Positions 35,900 through 44,442 of a DNA stretch of 64,000 bases are shown in pieces (positions within the stretch are counted from its first letter, which is position 1; every line of letters begins with the position of its first letter). The position numbers were made by a program, and so were the translations under genes. The DNA is from Aldehydirespirator sp965221605. Its GTDB lineage: Bacteria > Actinomycetota > Acidimicrobiia > Acidimicrobiales > Aldehydirespiratoraceae. A model generated the notes under the pieces. That model ran no database searches. It was not told the origin of the DNA and saw only the letters and a list, made by a program, of their open reading frames with translations. The DNA is taken from contig CBDCSK010000004.1 in NCBI GenBank assembly GCA_965221605.1, positions 248,001 through 312,000 on the forward strand, read 5' to 3'.

Positions 35900-36307
35900 T
35901 CAGGGGAGGATGCTCAGGTGGTCGCAGTGGTCCGGTCGGACGACTGCGAAGTCCCTCCTGTCGGTGGTGGCGACCGTCGTGATGTCTAGCCGCTCGCATG
36001 CGGCCACCACTGAGGCATCGACGGTTCCAAGGGGCAGGTCGCGGTAGGTCTGCACCAGTTCGGCTATCCGCAGCCAGTCGCCCGCGGCAACGGGTTCCAC
36101 CTGAAGATCGCCCGATGCGAGGTCGCCGATAAAGCGCACTTCTGCCTCCGAGCCGAGGCGCGTGCCCACGAGGTAGGCAACCTCGGTCACGACCAGAGTC
36201 GGGACGACGAGCGGGCCCGGACGGGTCCTTAGGAGATCGAGGCTGGCCGTGTGATGCCGGTCGTCGGCGTCGATGTAGGCGTAGAGCGGGCCGGTGTCAA
36301 CGATCAG
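35900..36307 (-). CDS. vapC: VapC-type PIN ribonuclease toxin with CTG start
   Basis: 135 residues when started at CTG 36307. The first residues (start, then I-V-D-T-G-P-L-Y-A-Y-I-D) carry the first PIN Asp, and the segment near residue 100 (TVDASVVAACERL, then TTDRRDF) carries the others. No ATG, GTG or TTG is in frame upstream; CTG overlaps the antitoxin stop as CTGA, exactly where an ATGA or GTGA overlap would be expected. PIN toxins cut tRNA or rRNA. Confidence 0.78.
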   Translation of the reverse strand: MIVDTGPLYAYIDADDRHHTASLDLLRTRPGPLVVPTLVVTEVAYLVGTRLGSEAEVRFIGDLASGDLQVEPVAAGDWLRIAELVQTYRDLPLGTVDASVVAACERLDITTVATTDRRDFAVVRPDHCDHLSILP

Positions 36308-36528
36308 TGCGATAACGACACCTCTGACGCGAGGATCTCCTCGATGCGCTCGGACACGTCGGCGCGGCCGCTGCGCCCGGCGGCCGCCGCACCGAGCTGG
36401 CGGTGGGGGCCGAGATGGCTGGCGATGGCTTCCCTGGTCAGTTCCGAGATGGTGATACCGCGACGCTGCGCCTCATGGCGCAGGCGGGCATCAAGCTCTT
36501 CTGAGAGCTTGACAGTGGTGCGAATCAT
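36304..36528 (-). CDS. vapB: VapB-type antitoxin, ribbon-helix-helix
   Basis: 74 residues. The N-terminus MIRTTVKLSEELDARLR is a ribbon-helix-helix DNA-binding strand and helix, followed by EAQRRGITISELTREAI. It should bind and block the PIN toxin and repress the operon. ATG 36528 lies 7 nt behind TATGCT, without a ribosome site, so it is likely leaderless. Confidence 0.85.
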   Translation of the reverse strand: MIRTTVKLSEELDARLRHEAQRRGITISELTREAIASHLGPHRQLGAAAAGRSGRADVSERIEEILASEVSLSH

Positions 36529-36601
36529 GTATGCCAGCATATCCATTGCGGGATTGGATGCGAGCGCCAACAGGATGTTGCTTCGGAGAATCTCGAGTGG
36601 C

Positions 36602-37000
36602 TTATGCAGGTTCTGGAGCCGGGGTCACGATCTGGATCAGGTTCCCGCAGGTGTCATCAAAGATGGCCGCCACGACGGTGCCAAGGTCGGTGGGCGGCTG
36701 GGTGAATTCGACGCCGGCGGCGCACAGCCGCGCGTGCTCGGCATGGACGTCGTCGACGGTGAACTGTGCTGATGGGATCCCGTCGGCGGCGAGGGCGTCG
36801 CGGAATGTCTCGGTGGCCGGGTGTGCGGCGGGTTCGAGGAGCAGTTCCGGCCCGTCAGGCTGCTCCGGGGAGACCACGGTGAGCCACGAGTATTCCCCGA
36901 CGGGCACGTCGTGATGCTTCCGGAATCCGAGGACCCCGGTGTAGAAGGCGAGGGCCTTGGCCTGGTCGTCGACGAGGACGTTGGTCAATGTGATCCGCAT
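36602..37000 (-). CDS. VOC-family (glyoxalase-like) protein
   Basis: 132 residues of the vicinal-oxygen-chelate fold: NVLVDDQAKALAFYTGVLGF at the start, and IFDDTCGNLIQIV with the metal-binding region at the end. These act as glyoxalases, dioxygenases or resistance proteins; substrate unknown. ATG 37000 has AAGGCGG 6 nt upstream. Confidence 0.88.
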   Translation of the reverse strand: MRITLTNVLVDDQAKALAFYTGVLGFRKHHDVPVGEYSWLTVVSPEQPDGPELLLEPAAHPATETFRDALAADGIPSAQFTVDDVHAEHARLCAAGVEFTQPPTDLGTVVAAIFDDTCGNLIQIVTPAPEPA

Positions 37001-37071
37001 GTGCGTCCGCCTTTCGTCACCGGTCCGGACGATTCTAGGAGGCTTAGCTGGAAGCGCTGGCCGGCGCCTGA

Positions 37072-37800
37072 TCAGACCGGGACTAACTCGAACGAGACCG
37101 CGAAGGGCACACCTGCCATCTCGCCCACCTGCTGGCAGCTGCCGCGCAGGAGCGAGTCGGGGTCGAAGTCCGGGTCGCCGAGGTTGTCGATGTAGGTGCG
37201 GTGGCACTCCAACGAGGCCACGCCCTCGACGATGTGGCCCGACACGTCCACCGCGTGGGTGGGCGCTAGCGAGGACGCGAAGGCGACCCAGCGGACACCG
37301 TTCCACGGCTCGCCCGCGTCGGTGAACAGCCAGCGGTTGGCCGCGTCCCGCACGGCGTCCGGCAGGGCCCGGCCCAACTCCCGGTGGTCGACGTGGTTCC
37401 AGGGTCCCGACTCACCCCAGCGGTCGCGGAAGTTCGACCCGATGATCACCTCGGGCCGGTGACGGCGAATGGCCGCGGCCAGGTCCCGACGCAACTCCAG
37501 CCCGTTGACGACCAGGCCGTCGGGATGGTCCAGGAACTCGACCACCGACACCCCTACGGCAGCCGCGGCGGCGACCTGCTCGGCGGTGCGCAGAGGGCCG
37601 GTCTGCTCGGGCGGCATCGAGTCGATGCCGGCCTCGCCCCGGGTGGCCAGCACGTAGCGGACGTCCTTGCCCATGGCGGTCCAGCGGGCCACCGCCGCCG
37701 ACGCGCCGTACTCGAGGTCGTCGGGATGGGCCACCACCGCCAGGACCCGGCTCCAGTCCTCGGGCAGCGGGGCCAGGGCGGGAGCCGCCTGATCAGCCAT
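37072..37800 (-). CDS. PIG-L/LmbE-family deacetylase
   Basis: About 242 residues. The zinc motif A-H-P-D-D-L-E and the later N-H-V-D-H metal site are present, with YVLATRGEAG between. Actinobacterial members deacetylate GlcNAc-inositol (mycothiol pathway) or mycothiol conjugates, but a different substrate is possible. ATG 37800 is preferred; a GTG lies at 37824. Confidence 0.88.
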   Translation of the reverse strand: MADQAAPALAPLPEDWSRVLAVVAHPDDLEYGASAAVARWTAMGKDVRYVLATRGEAGIDSMPPEQTGPLRTAEQVAAAAAVGVSVVEFLDHPDGLVVNGLELRRDLAAAIRRHRPEVIIGSNFRDRWGESGPWNHVDHRELGRALPDAVRDAANRWLFTDAGEPWNGVRWVAFASSLAPTHAVDVSGHIVEGVASLECHRTYIDNLGDPDFDPDSLLRGSCQQVGEMAGVPFAVSFELVPV

Positions 37801-37875
37801 CCTGCTCACCGGCCGCGTCGACACCGCTCACGGAGCTCAAGGTAACGCCTCGGACCCGGCGAGTTCGACCGCGGG

Positions 37876-38880
37876 CTAGGACGCAGCGGCCGACATCACG
37901 TCGGTCCAGAACGCGCTCATGTCCTCGTAGAAGAGCGGCACCAGGTCGGGGTTGCCCGAGATGTGGGCGCCGCGCACCCCGAAGCCGGCCTCGATGGAGT
38001 AGAGGAAGCCGTCGCGGTCGAGCAGGTCCGGGTCGGGCTCGTCGGAGGCTGGGAGGATGAAGGCGCCGTCGTCGGCGATGTAGAGGGTGGGCGCCCCCGG
38101 CGTCACCGAGGCCTCCGGGATGTACTCCAGCGGCGTCGTGCGGTCGAAGCTGTGGTTGGCGCCCGGCACGATCCGCAGCGTCGCATCCCCGCCGGCGAGC
38201 CGGATGGCGTGGATGTGGGCCTGGACCTGTATCGGCGGGCACCAGTCGTCCTGGTCGCCGATGATCGCCCGGATGCGGGTTCGCCCGACGGAGGGGTCGA
38301 GGAACTGCTGGCCCGACCACGGGTAGGCGGCGTACACGCCGACCAGCTTGGGAGCCGCTGATGCTGCCGCAAGGTGCACCGACGCCGCGCTAAGCACCGC
38401 CGAGCCGCCCCGGCTGTGGCCCTGCGCGCCGATCCGGGCCGTGTCGACATCCGAGCGGGCGGCGAGGACCTCGGCGGCGGCGAGGACGTCCCAGGCGCTG
38501 GCCGCGAACGAGAACTGCACCTGGTTGTGCACGGTGGTGACGACGCGGCGGGTACTGAAGGGGTCGATGGTGCAGGCCGCGATGCCGGCATCGGTGATGG
38601 CCGCCGCGATGGCCATGTGATGCTCTTGGAGCCCCAGGCTGCCGGGAGCGACGATCGCCACCGGATGGGGTCCGGGACCCTCGGGCACGAAGAGCTTTGC
38701 CCACAGGTCCTGGCGCGGCATCGCCCCGGTGTCGGAGATCACCTGATGGAAGTTCCTCGGATTGGCGGACGGGATCGTCAGCGCCTCGCCGGCCAGGCCG
38801 TTGGCCAGCCGGTAGTCGTCGCGGTAGATGGCGTCGTCTCCGGTCGACCCCGTAGCGGACTGCTGGAAGCTGTCGTTCAT
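37876..38880 (-). CDS. Alpha/beta hydrolase, dienelactone-hydrolase-like
   Basis: 334 residues. The nucleophile elbow G-H-S-R-G-G is visible near residue 155, with an oxyanion strand HPVAIVAPGSLGL and the catalytic His in VPGANHSFDR. Soluble, no signal peptide. Hydrolyses an ester or lactone; substrate unknown. ATG 38880. Confidence 0.85.
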   Translation of the reverse strand: MNDSFQQSATGSTGDDAIYRDDYRLANGLAGEALTIPSANPRNFHQVISDTGAMPRQDLWAKLFVPEGPGPHPVAIVAPGSLGLQEHHMAIAAAITDAGIAACTIDPFSTRRVVTTVHNQVQFSFAASAWDVLAAAEVLAARSDVDTARIGAQGHSRGGSAVLSAASVHLAAASAAPKLVGVYAAYPWSGQQFLDPSVGRTRIRAIIGDQDDWCPPIQVQAHIHAIRLAGGDATLRIVPGANHSFDRTTPLEYIPEASVTPGAPTLYIADDGAFILPASDEPDPDLLDRDGFLYSIEAGFGVRGAHISGNPDLVPLFYEDMSAFWTDVMSAAAS

Positions 38881-39042
38881 ATCAAGGGAGAAACGTAACG
38901 GGAAAGGTCGGGCCGATCACGGCCCATTTGCAGCTCTGGCGTCAGATTCTTCTAGATCGTTAAGGACGGACAGAGCGAATCGATGGCATGTCCGCCGTTC
39001 GTGCCGCGGAGGGATCCGTCGTATGCATCTTGACCGACACCG

Positions 39043-39245
39043 GATCGCCAAGGTCGCCAGTTCCGCCGCGGCAGGCTCGGCCAACGGATCCGGTTCCGCC
39101 GGGCCAGTTCCCGCCGTCTGATCCGGTCCCGCCGCGGCAGGCCCCGTCGCCTGATCCGGTTCCGCCGGGTCAGTTCCCGCCGCCGGGTGCGGTTCCGCCG
39201 GGCCAGTATCCGCCTGATCAGGTTCCGCCCGACCGGGGTCCTTAG
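39043..39245 (+). repeat. Proline-rich short repeats, probable gene remnant
   Basis: Repeated units GGTTCCGCCGGGCCAGTT-like encode PVPPGQ(F/Y)PP in one forward frame, ending in a stop at 39245. Such stretches usually lead into a membrane domain, which is absent here. A forward frame opens at 38988, but no ribosome site supports it. Confidence 0.4.
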
Positions 39246-39280
39246 AGGCTGAGCGGGTCAGGATGTAGCGGAGCTGTGCC

Positions 39281-39829
39281 TTAGACGCCGGTCCACGCAC
39301 CCGGCAGGCACAGCACCCCCCTGCGGTCCTTCCGGCGCATCGTTACCGACAGCCACTGCTCGACGACGAGAGCGTGCTGCTTGCTCAGCGTCAGATGGCC
39401 CAGCGGCGACCTCAAGACGACGTCAAGATCGGCGAGGATATGGATCGGCGGGTCGGTCCGCACCCTCAGGGATCCGTCGTAGTGAGGGCTGGCCGCCACC
39501 GGGAGGTAGCTCCTGAGATCGGCGAGAGCGGAGGCGCGCCCCCGGACCAACGCGGGGAACTCATGGGTCGTGTACGCAACCCACACCTCGCGGTCGCTGC
39601 GCACGAAGCCTGCGCCCCGGACCGGCGGTGGCTCAGTGCCACCGTGGATCAGCCATTGCCTCAGCTTGGTCATGGCCGCAATGGCGATGTAGGCCTCCTC
39701 GTGACCGCTATTCATTAGGCCCGCATAGACTTGGTGTACGTGGGCGGCCGTTACCCGGCTGATGTCGCGCCCGCCGATCGTGTACCCGCCGGTGCTGGCA
39801 ATCTCCTCAATCTGAGAATACGTGTACAT
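39281..39829 (-). CDS. Protein of unknown function
   Basis: 182 residues from ATG 39829. N-terminal YSQIEEIASTGGYTIGG suggests a small helical domain; the middle has REVWVAYTTHEFPALVRG and later GHLTLSKQHALVVEQWL. No signal or membrane segment. No family recognised. Codon use and clean start support a real gene. Confidence 0.6.
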   Translation of the reverse strand: MYTYSQIEEIASTGGYTIGGRDISRVTAAHVHQVYAGLMNSGHEEAYIAIAAMTKLRQWLIHGGTEPPPVRGAGFVRSDREVWVAYTTHEFPALVRGRASALADLRSYLPVAASPHYDGSLRVRTDPPIHILADLDVVLRSPLGHLTLSKQHALVVEQWLSVTMRRKDRRGVLCLPGAWTGV

Positions 39830-39996
39830 GACCCCGCCGGTTAGAGGGGCCCCCGCGCGGTGGCTTCGAGTTAGCCCCCTGTATCAGTTGCCACGATTGT
39901 TGCGACCTATCGAGGCTATCGCGCTCGGGGGTCGCGTGGGTCCAAGCGGCTCTCGATTGGGGCGCTTTGGAGCGGGTTGGCCGGCCCGCTCCGCCG

Positions 39997-41025
39997 CTAC
40001 TGCTCGGCCGCTTGGCGGGCGGAGTCGGGGCCCCGGGCGATCTCGCGCAGCCATCGGCGGTACTCGATGGCGACCCGGTCGACCCCTGCGATCTGCATCT
40101 CGGCGCTGAGATCGACAGGCAGCTCCTCGGGGCGCTGGGACTCCACGAAGGCCAGGTCCTGGCCTATGACCAGCGCGTTGAAGTCCAGCATCTCGGAGTC
40201 GGTGGCCTCGTCGAAGGCGTAGTCGCGGCCCATGAACGTGAAGCACCGGCAGGTCCGGCGGCCGGTGGGGCACACGCTGAAGAACAGCAGGTAACGCTGG
40301 TCGACGGATGCGATGTACTGGTCCAGCAGGATGGTGTTGGGCATGAACAGCCGGTAGTCGAGCTTGACCTCGACGGCTCCGTCGATCTCCAGGCTCTTGT
40401 TCTTGCCCGAGTCGGGGGGCTCGGCCATGTGGGGGTGCTCGAAGCGCAGCTCGTTGAGGTGCCGCCCGATGGAGTGGTCGGGCACCTCGGGATGGTCCGA
40501 GTCACCCAGCACGCCGTCGTGCACCCAGGCGAAGTGGCCGAAGTCGACGTAGTTCTCGATGCGGCGGGGGAGCGCGCACCTCCAGTTGTAGGGCTCGACC
40601 TCGATGTGGCGGAACGCTTCGTCGTCGAAGTAGGGGTTCTCCGGCAGCGGGTAGACGGGATCGCCGGTGAGGCACACCCAGATCAGCCCCAGATGCTCGG
40701 CGGCTCTATAGGCGGTGAGCTGGGCTCGCGACGGGATCTTCACGCCGGGCCGGGCGGGGATCCTGGTGCAGCGGCCCTCGCCGTTGTAGGTCCAGCCGTG
40801 GTAGCCGCAGCGGAGGCCGTCCTCGCTGACCGAGCCGAGCGACAGCGCGGTGCCCCGGTGCACGCAGATGTCCCGGAAGGCCGACACCTTGCCGTCGATG
40901 CGGGCCAGCACCAGGGGCTCGTCCAGCAGCGTGACCGGGAGCGGCCCGCCGCCGTCGAGTTCTGACGCGTAGGCCACCGGGTGCCAGTAGCCCCGCAGCG
41001 CCTCGTAGAGACCGTCCTCGCTCAC
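39997..41025 (-). CDS. Rieske aromatic-ring oxygenase, large subunit
   Basis: 342 residues. Rieske ligands C-V-H-R-G and C-G-Y-H-G-W are present near residues 54-77; the mononuclear iron site is in ENYVDFGHFAWVH. The length and layout fit vanillate-demethylase or phthalate-type oxygenases. GTG 41025 lies 4 nt after the DUF2784 stop, so they form an operon. Substrate unknown. Confidence 0.9.
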   Translation of the reverse strand: MSEDGLYEALRGYWHPVAYASELDGGGPLPVTLLDEPLVLARIDGKVSAFRDICVHRGTALSLGSVSEDGLRCGYHGWTYNGEGRCTRIPARPGVKIPSRAQLTAYRAAEHLGLIWVCLTGDPVYPLPENPYFDDEAFRHIEVEPYNWRCALPRRIENYVDFGHFAWVHDGVLGDSDHPEVPDHSIGRHLNELRFEHPHMAEPPDSGKNKSLEIDGAVEVKLDYRLFMPNTILLDQYIASVDQRYLLFFSVCPTGRRTCRCFTFMGRDYAFDEATDSEMLDFNALVIGQDLAFVESQRPEELPVDLSAEMQIAGVDRVAIEYRRWLREIARGPDSARQAAEQ

Positions 41026-41029
41026 CGGC

Positions 41030-41461
41030 TCACACTCCTGTTCTCGTGTCCAGCGCCGGGCCGGCTTGGGACTGGGGCGCTGGGTCGCTGCGCAGCCGCT
41101 GCCGCAGATGCCAGACGGCGGAATAAGCCAGCCATCCCAGGCACCAGACCACCACCAGGATCAGCAGCAGGTCCTCGCCGGTGGGGCCCAGGCCACCGGA
41201 GTGGAACGGCTTCACGAAGTAGTGGGAGATGAAGCCGCCCCGGTACGGGGTCTCGCCGGCGAGCCGCCACAGGTCCTTCTCCCACACCGTCAGCGGGCAC
41301 GGGAACCGCCCCAGGTTCACGATTGCGGTCGGGATCAGCATGACCAGGTACCCCGCCATCAGCCGGGGCCGCCGGGCGGCGAACGGCGCGCCCACGATGA
41401 GGAACACGGCCAGTGCCCCGTGTGCGAGTGCTATCGCAGCGGCCAGCAACCACGCGCCCAC
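41030..41461 (-). CDS. DUF2784 membrane protein
   Basis: 143 residues with three or four membrane helices; the segment NLGRFPCPLTVWEKDL with its Cys-Pro and Trp is typical of DUF2784. Function unknown. GTG 41461. Co-transcribed with the Rieske oxygenase. Confidence 0.8.
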   Translation of the reverse strand: MGAWLLAAAIALAHGALAVFLIVGAPFAARRPRLMAGYLVMLIPTAIVNLGRFPCPLTVWEKDLWRLAGETPYRGGFISHYFVKPFHSGGLGPTGEDLLLILVVVWCLGWLAYSAVWHLRQRLRSDPAPQSQAGPALDTRTGV

Positions 41462-41564
41462 ACGCTGACCCTACTGCGGCACGTCTGAGCGGGAGTGGTC
41501 GCACCGCAGCCGAGCCGCTGGCGCACGGGGCTGCTGGCCAGCGTGCGATGCTTGCAGCCAGGCG

Positions 41565-41972
41565 TCAGGAGACCAGATCGATCCGGACCTCGTTGCCAGC
41601 CAGGCGAGGCCAGGGAGCCTGGGCGATTCGCCCGTCAAGAGTGACGAGGGGTGCATCCAGTACCGCGGCCAGCGCCACGAAGGCGGCGTCGTAGGCCGTG
41701 AGGTTGTGGCGTAGCCTCCAGATCAGCGGTAGGAACAACTCGTGGGTGTAGTGGACGGCATCGAATTCGGCCAGGGCGCTCAGGGCCTGTTCGCCGACAT
41801 CGTCGGAGATCTCCCCGGCCGCACAGTACCGGCGCACCACATGAGCCACCTCGATGTCGAGCAGGGCGGGTGCGTGCACCGACTCGGCCGAATTAAGCCG
41901 GCCGGCGACAGCGTCAGCGAGCGGAAGGCCCAGAAGCCACTCCACCGCGGCCGACGAATCGAGGACGATCAA
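41565..41972 (-). CDS. vapC: VapC-type PIN toxin
   Basis: 135 residues. PIN acidic residues are in VLDSSAAVEWLL, the E in LLDIEVAHVV, YDAAFVALA and LVTLDGR. It starts at TTG 41972, overlapping the antitoxin stop as TTGA. Ribonuclease toxin of a VapBC/FitAB pair. Confidence 0.9.
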   Translation of the reverse strand: MIVLDSSAAVEWLLGLPLADAVAGRLNSAESVHAPALLDIEVAHVVRRYCAAGEISDDVGEQALSALAEFDAVHYTHELFLPLIWRLRHNLTAYDAAFVALAAVLDAPLVTLDGRIAQAPWPRLAGNEVRIDLVS

Positions 41973-42196
41973 CGGCCGTCGCGTTCAGCCCGCACCGCGT
42001 CGGCCGCGGACTCGGCGACGGTGATGCGCTCGAAGGCGGCGATCCGTTCCATCAGCTCTCGCCGGGTCGGTCGCTGCATGGCCCTGCGCAACTCGCCCAA
42101 GGCGTACTCCGACAGCGACTGGCCCTCCAGCGCGGCCCGGGCCTTCAGCCGGCGGTGGAGATCGTCGGGAACGTTCCGTATCTGCAACGATGTCAT
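41969..42196 (-). CDS. vapB: FitA/VapB-type ribbon-helix-helix antitoxin
   Basis: 75 residues. LQIRNVPDDLHRRLKARAAL and GQSLSEYALGELRR are a FitA-like ribbon-helix-helix domain; the C-terminal tail wraps the toxin. ATG 42196. Operon with the PIN toxin. Confidence 0.9.
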   Translation of the reverse strand: MTSLQIRNVPDDLHRRLKARAALEGQSLSEYALGELRRAMQRPTRRELMERIAAFERITVAESAADAVRAERDGR

Positions 42197-42313
42197 GCGC
42201 TGAGCCTACTTGCATGCAATCTGCATGTCATCGCGGCCAGGCTGAGGCTGCTCATTCGCTGGCAGTGACGGTGGCCCGCGAACGGCCGGATCGGCGGCGT
42301 AGCCTCTTGGGCT

Positions 42314-42862
42314 ATGGCGGAACGCACTCCGGATGAGCTTGAGGCTGGCTTGGCGCACGTGCTCGAGGCGCCGTCCGACGAGGGGGAGCTGCGGCTGATC
42401 GTGCGCCGGCCCGGCGTGGACGAGCGGGAGACCATCGACGAGGGTGCCCTCGACTTCGACTCGGGCCTAGTGGGGGACAACTGGGCCACGAGGGCCTATT
42501 CCAGCGCCGAGGGCGGCGAGCCGAACGTGGCTGCGCAGCTGACCCTGATGAACGCACGGGTCGTGGACCTGCTCGCCGGGTCGGTCGATCGCTGGCCGCT
42601 GGCCGGCGACCAGCTCTACGTCGACTTCGACCTGAGCAAGACCAACCTGCCCGCGGGTACCAGGGTGGCCATCGGCGATGCCGTCGTCGAGATCTCGGCC
42701 AAGCCCCACACCGGGTGCGGGAAGTTCGTCCGCCGGTACGGCCTGGCCGCGCAGCGCTGGGTCAACTCCGAGGTCGGCCTGATGAACAGGCTCCGGGGCG
42801 TCAACACCCGGGTCGTGCAGCCCGGAGCGATCCGGGTCGGGGACCGCATCACCAAGGCCTGA
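42314..42862 (+). CDS. MOSC-domain protein
   Basis: 182 residues of the molybdenum-cofactor sulfurase C-terminal fold: LVGDNWATRAY, a QLTLMNARV strand, and HTGCGKFVRRYG with the conserved Cys. These proteins handle sulfur carried on a Cys or act as Mo-dependent reductases. ATG 42314 lies 8 nt behind TAGCCT and may be leaderless. Confidence 0.85.
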   Translation: MAERTPDELEAGLAHVLEAPSDEGELRLIVRRPGVDERETIDEGALDFDSGLVGDNWATRAYSSAEGGEPNVAAQLTLMNARVVDLLAGSVDRWPLAGDQLYVDFDLSKTNLPAGTRVAIGDAVVEISAKPHTGCGKFVRRYGLAAQRWVNSEVGLMNRLRGVNTRVVQPGAIRVGDRITKA

Positions 42863-42955
42863 CGGTGACGGCGGCGGCGAGGCCCGCATCGACAGGCACG
42901 CCCCCAAGATCCTCGAAGGCAAGGGCCTGCGCGACCGCTGAGGCCTCCGGGTCGG

Positions 42956-43504
42956 TCAGTCCGGCACCCAGTGCTCGGTCTCGATGCCGAGGCCGTCGGC
43001 GATCCGGTTGGCGTAGGCGTAGTAGCCGACGACCTCGGTGATGTCGAGGATGTCGCGGTCGGAGAAGCCGACGGTTCGCAGGTCGTCGACGTCGGCGTCG
43101 GTCATCGCGCCGGGGGTCTTGGTGAGCTTGACCGCGTAGGTCAGCATGGCGGCCCGCTTAGGCGACAGCGGCGCGGTGGTCCAGTCCTGTTCGACCGCGG
43201 CGACGAGCTCGTCGTCGTTGATGAGGCGGCGCAGACCGCGCCGGTGGTGGACGATTCAATAGTGGCAGTCGTTCTCGAGGCTCACGACCAGCGCGATGAG
43301 CTCTCGCTCGACCTTGCGCAGCGTGGCCGTGCCGGCCATGGCCGACATGTACAGGGCCTGGTGGGCCGCCATGGAGCGGGGGTTCAGCGAGTGGATGGCG
43401 AGGATGTAGTCGACCCGCCCGTAAGTGGGATCGACCACCTTCGGGTACATCTCGCCAAGCTCCCCCTCCCAAGAGCCGTCCGGAACAATCTCAATCCGAG
43501 CCAT
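42956..43504 (-). CDS. AhpD-like peroxidase-related selenoprotein (TGA = Sec 83)
   Basis: 182 residues when the in-frame TGA at 43258-43256 is read through. The carboxymuconolactone-decarboxylase/AhpD motif is E-x-x-x-N-D-C-H-Y-(TGA)-I-V-H-H; in relatives the TGA position is the second, peroxidatic Cys of CxxC. The sequence after the TGA keeps full family similarity (PLSPKRAAMLTYAVKLT, GFSDRDILDI, ANRIADGLG). A SECIS-like hairpin follows 12 nt later. ATG 43504. Likely reduces peroxides or disulfides. If Sec is not inserted, an 82-residue stub is made. Confidence 0.78.
43227..43258 (-). promoter_or_regulatory. Bacterial SECIS element with its TGA codon
   Basis: Reading the reverse strand: TGA (43258-43256), 12 nt, stem CGGCGC (43243-43238), loop GGTCT (43237-43233), stem GCGCCG (43232-43227). 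E. coli fdhF has an 11-nt spacing and an apical AGGUCU loop bound by SelB. The stem is perfect and the loop shares GGUCU. Confidence 0.75.
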
Positions 43505-43667
43505 ACCCCCCAGTCTCCCATGCCCCGGGCGCTCCGCGACTCCGTCCGCCTAACGGTCTCGCCGAAATGTGCCCCGAACATCGCGATGGGAGGGCATGCC
43601 GTGGGAGACGGTGCCGTTGAGTAGCTCCGACAGCTTGCCTGCGAACTCCCTGGCCTGACGCTCCAGG

Positions 43668-43874
43668 TCAGGCTGCCGAAGGCTTGAAGGACGACACGAC
43701 GAACCACGCCCGCTGAGCGATCTCGTTGGAGAAGCTGCCGGCCTTGGCCTGCTGCTGAAGCTCCTCCCAGGTGCATCCTGCTCGGGCGAGGGCATTGTTT
43801 ATGACGGTGTGGACGCTCGCGTCGTCCAACACGTCGACCTCGATGTCCGCGTAGTGGTCCTCTCCGGCGGTCAT
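43668..43874 (-). CDS. Small protein, last gene of a three-gene overlapping unit
   Basis: 68 residues from ATG 43874, which overlaps the upstream stop as ATGA. Acidic first half, then TWEELQQQAKAGSFSNEIAQRAW, a helical segment seen in small antitoxin-like proteins. No family named with confidence. About 160 bp of empty sequence separate it from the selenoprotein start. Confidence 0.6.
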   Translation of the reverse strand: MTAGEDHYADIEVDVLDDASVHTVINNALARAGCTWEELQQQAKAGSFSNEIAQRAWFVVSSFKPSAA

Positions 43875-44158
43875 TGCGTCGTCGCTTCGTCCAGCGCGAC
43901 CAGATGTCCGTAGCGGTCCTTCGCCTCTTGGCTTGAGACGCCGAGAATCTGACCGATGCGATTCCACGAAGTCTCGTTCTCCAGCGCAGCCTGAACAGCT
44001 TCGACGACCTGCCTCTCGTTCTTGGCACGCTGCCTGACAGCTCGGGCCAGAAGGTACTCGGCGACAGGAACCTCCTCGGCCGCGTCTGGGTCGAATGCCT
44101 CAAACCGATCCGCTAGCTCGTCGGAGCGGTCGAGGATCTCTTCGTAGGTCCACTTCAT
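43871..44158 (-). CDS. Small HTH-like protein
   Basis: 95 residues from ATG 44158, overlapping the upstream stop as ATGA. The C-terminal half (NETSWNRIGQILGVSSQEAKDRYG) is a helix-turn-helix of the kind found in actinobacterial small regulators and antitoxins. Middle gene of the unit. Confidence 0.7.
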   Translation of the reverse strand: MKWTYEEILDRSDELADRFEAFDPDAAEEVPVAEYLLARAVRQRAKNERQVVEAVQAALENETSWNRIGQILGVSSQEAKDRYGHLVALDEATTQ

Positions 44159-44391
44159 TGGCGCCACTCCAGGAACCTCCTTCGTGCCAGCATGGCATGA
44201 ACAATAACGTCGATCCCTAGTTCCACATCGGTCATGACCCCGACCTCCAGCAGTCGGCCGCTCTGGTCTCCCCCGATGAGCATGTCAAGTTCCTCGAGCA
44301 CGTGCACGTGAATGGGATTGCGATAGGCGTGGAGCATTTGGTCGTCGGTCATGCCGTGCTGGCGAGCAGAATGAGCGATCATCGGATCCAC
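44155..44391 (-). CDS. Small toxin-like protein, first gene of the unit
   Basis: 78 residues from GTG 44391. HSARQHGMTDDQMLHAYRNPIHV (described, split) followed by MLIGGDQSGRLLEVGV and IVHAMLARRRFL resembles a small family found next to HTH partners in actinobacterial toxin-antitoxin operons, with a BrnT-like flavour. Leaderless promoter just upstream. Toxin role inferred. Confidence 0.65.
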   Translation of the reverse strand: MDPMIAHSARQHGMTDDQMLHAYRNPIHVHVLEELDMLIGGDQSGRLLEVGVMTDVELGIDVIVHAMLARRRFLEWRQ

Positions 44392-44397
44392 GCTGCG

Positions 44398-44424
44398 ATA
44401 ATATCAATTTACAATTAGTTTCAA
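44398..44424 (-). promoter_or_regulatory. Promoter of the three-gene unit
   Basis: TTGAAA (44424-44419), 15 nt, TATTAT (44403-44398); the GTG start is 6 nt further, so the message is leaderless. The surrounding 60 bp are strikingly AT-rich. Confidence 0.6.
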
Positions 44425-44442
44425 TGAGTATCACGATCAATG

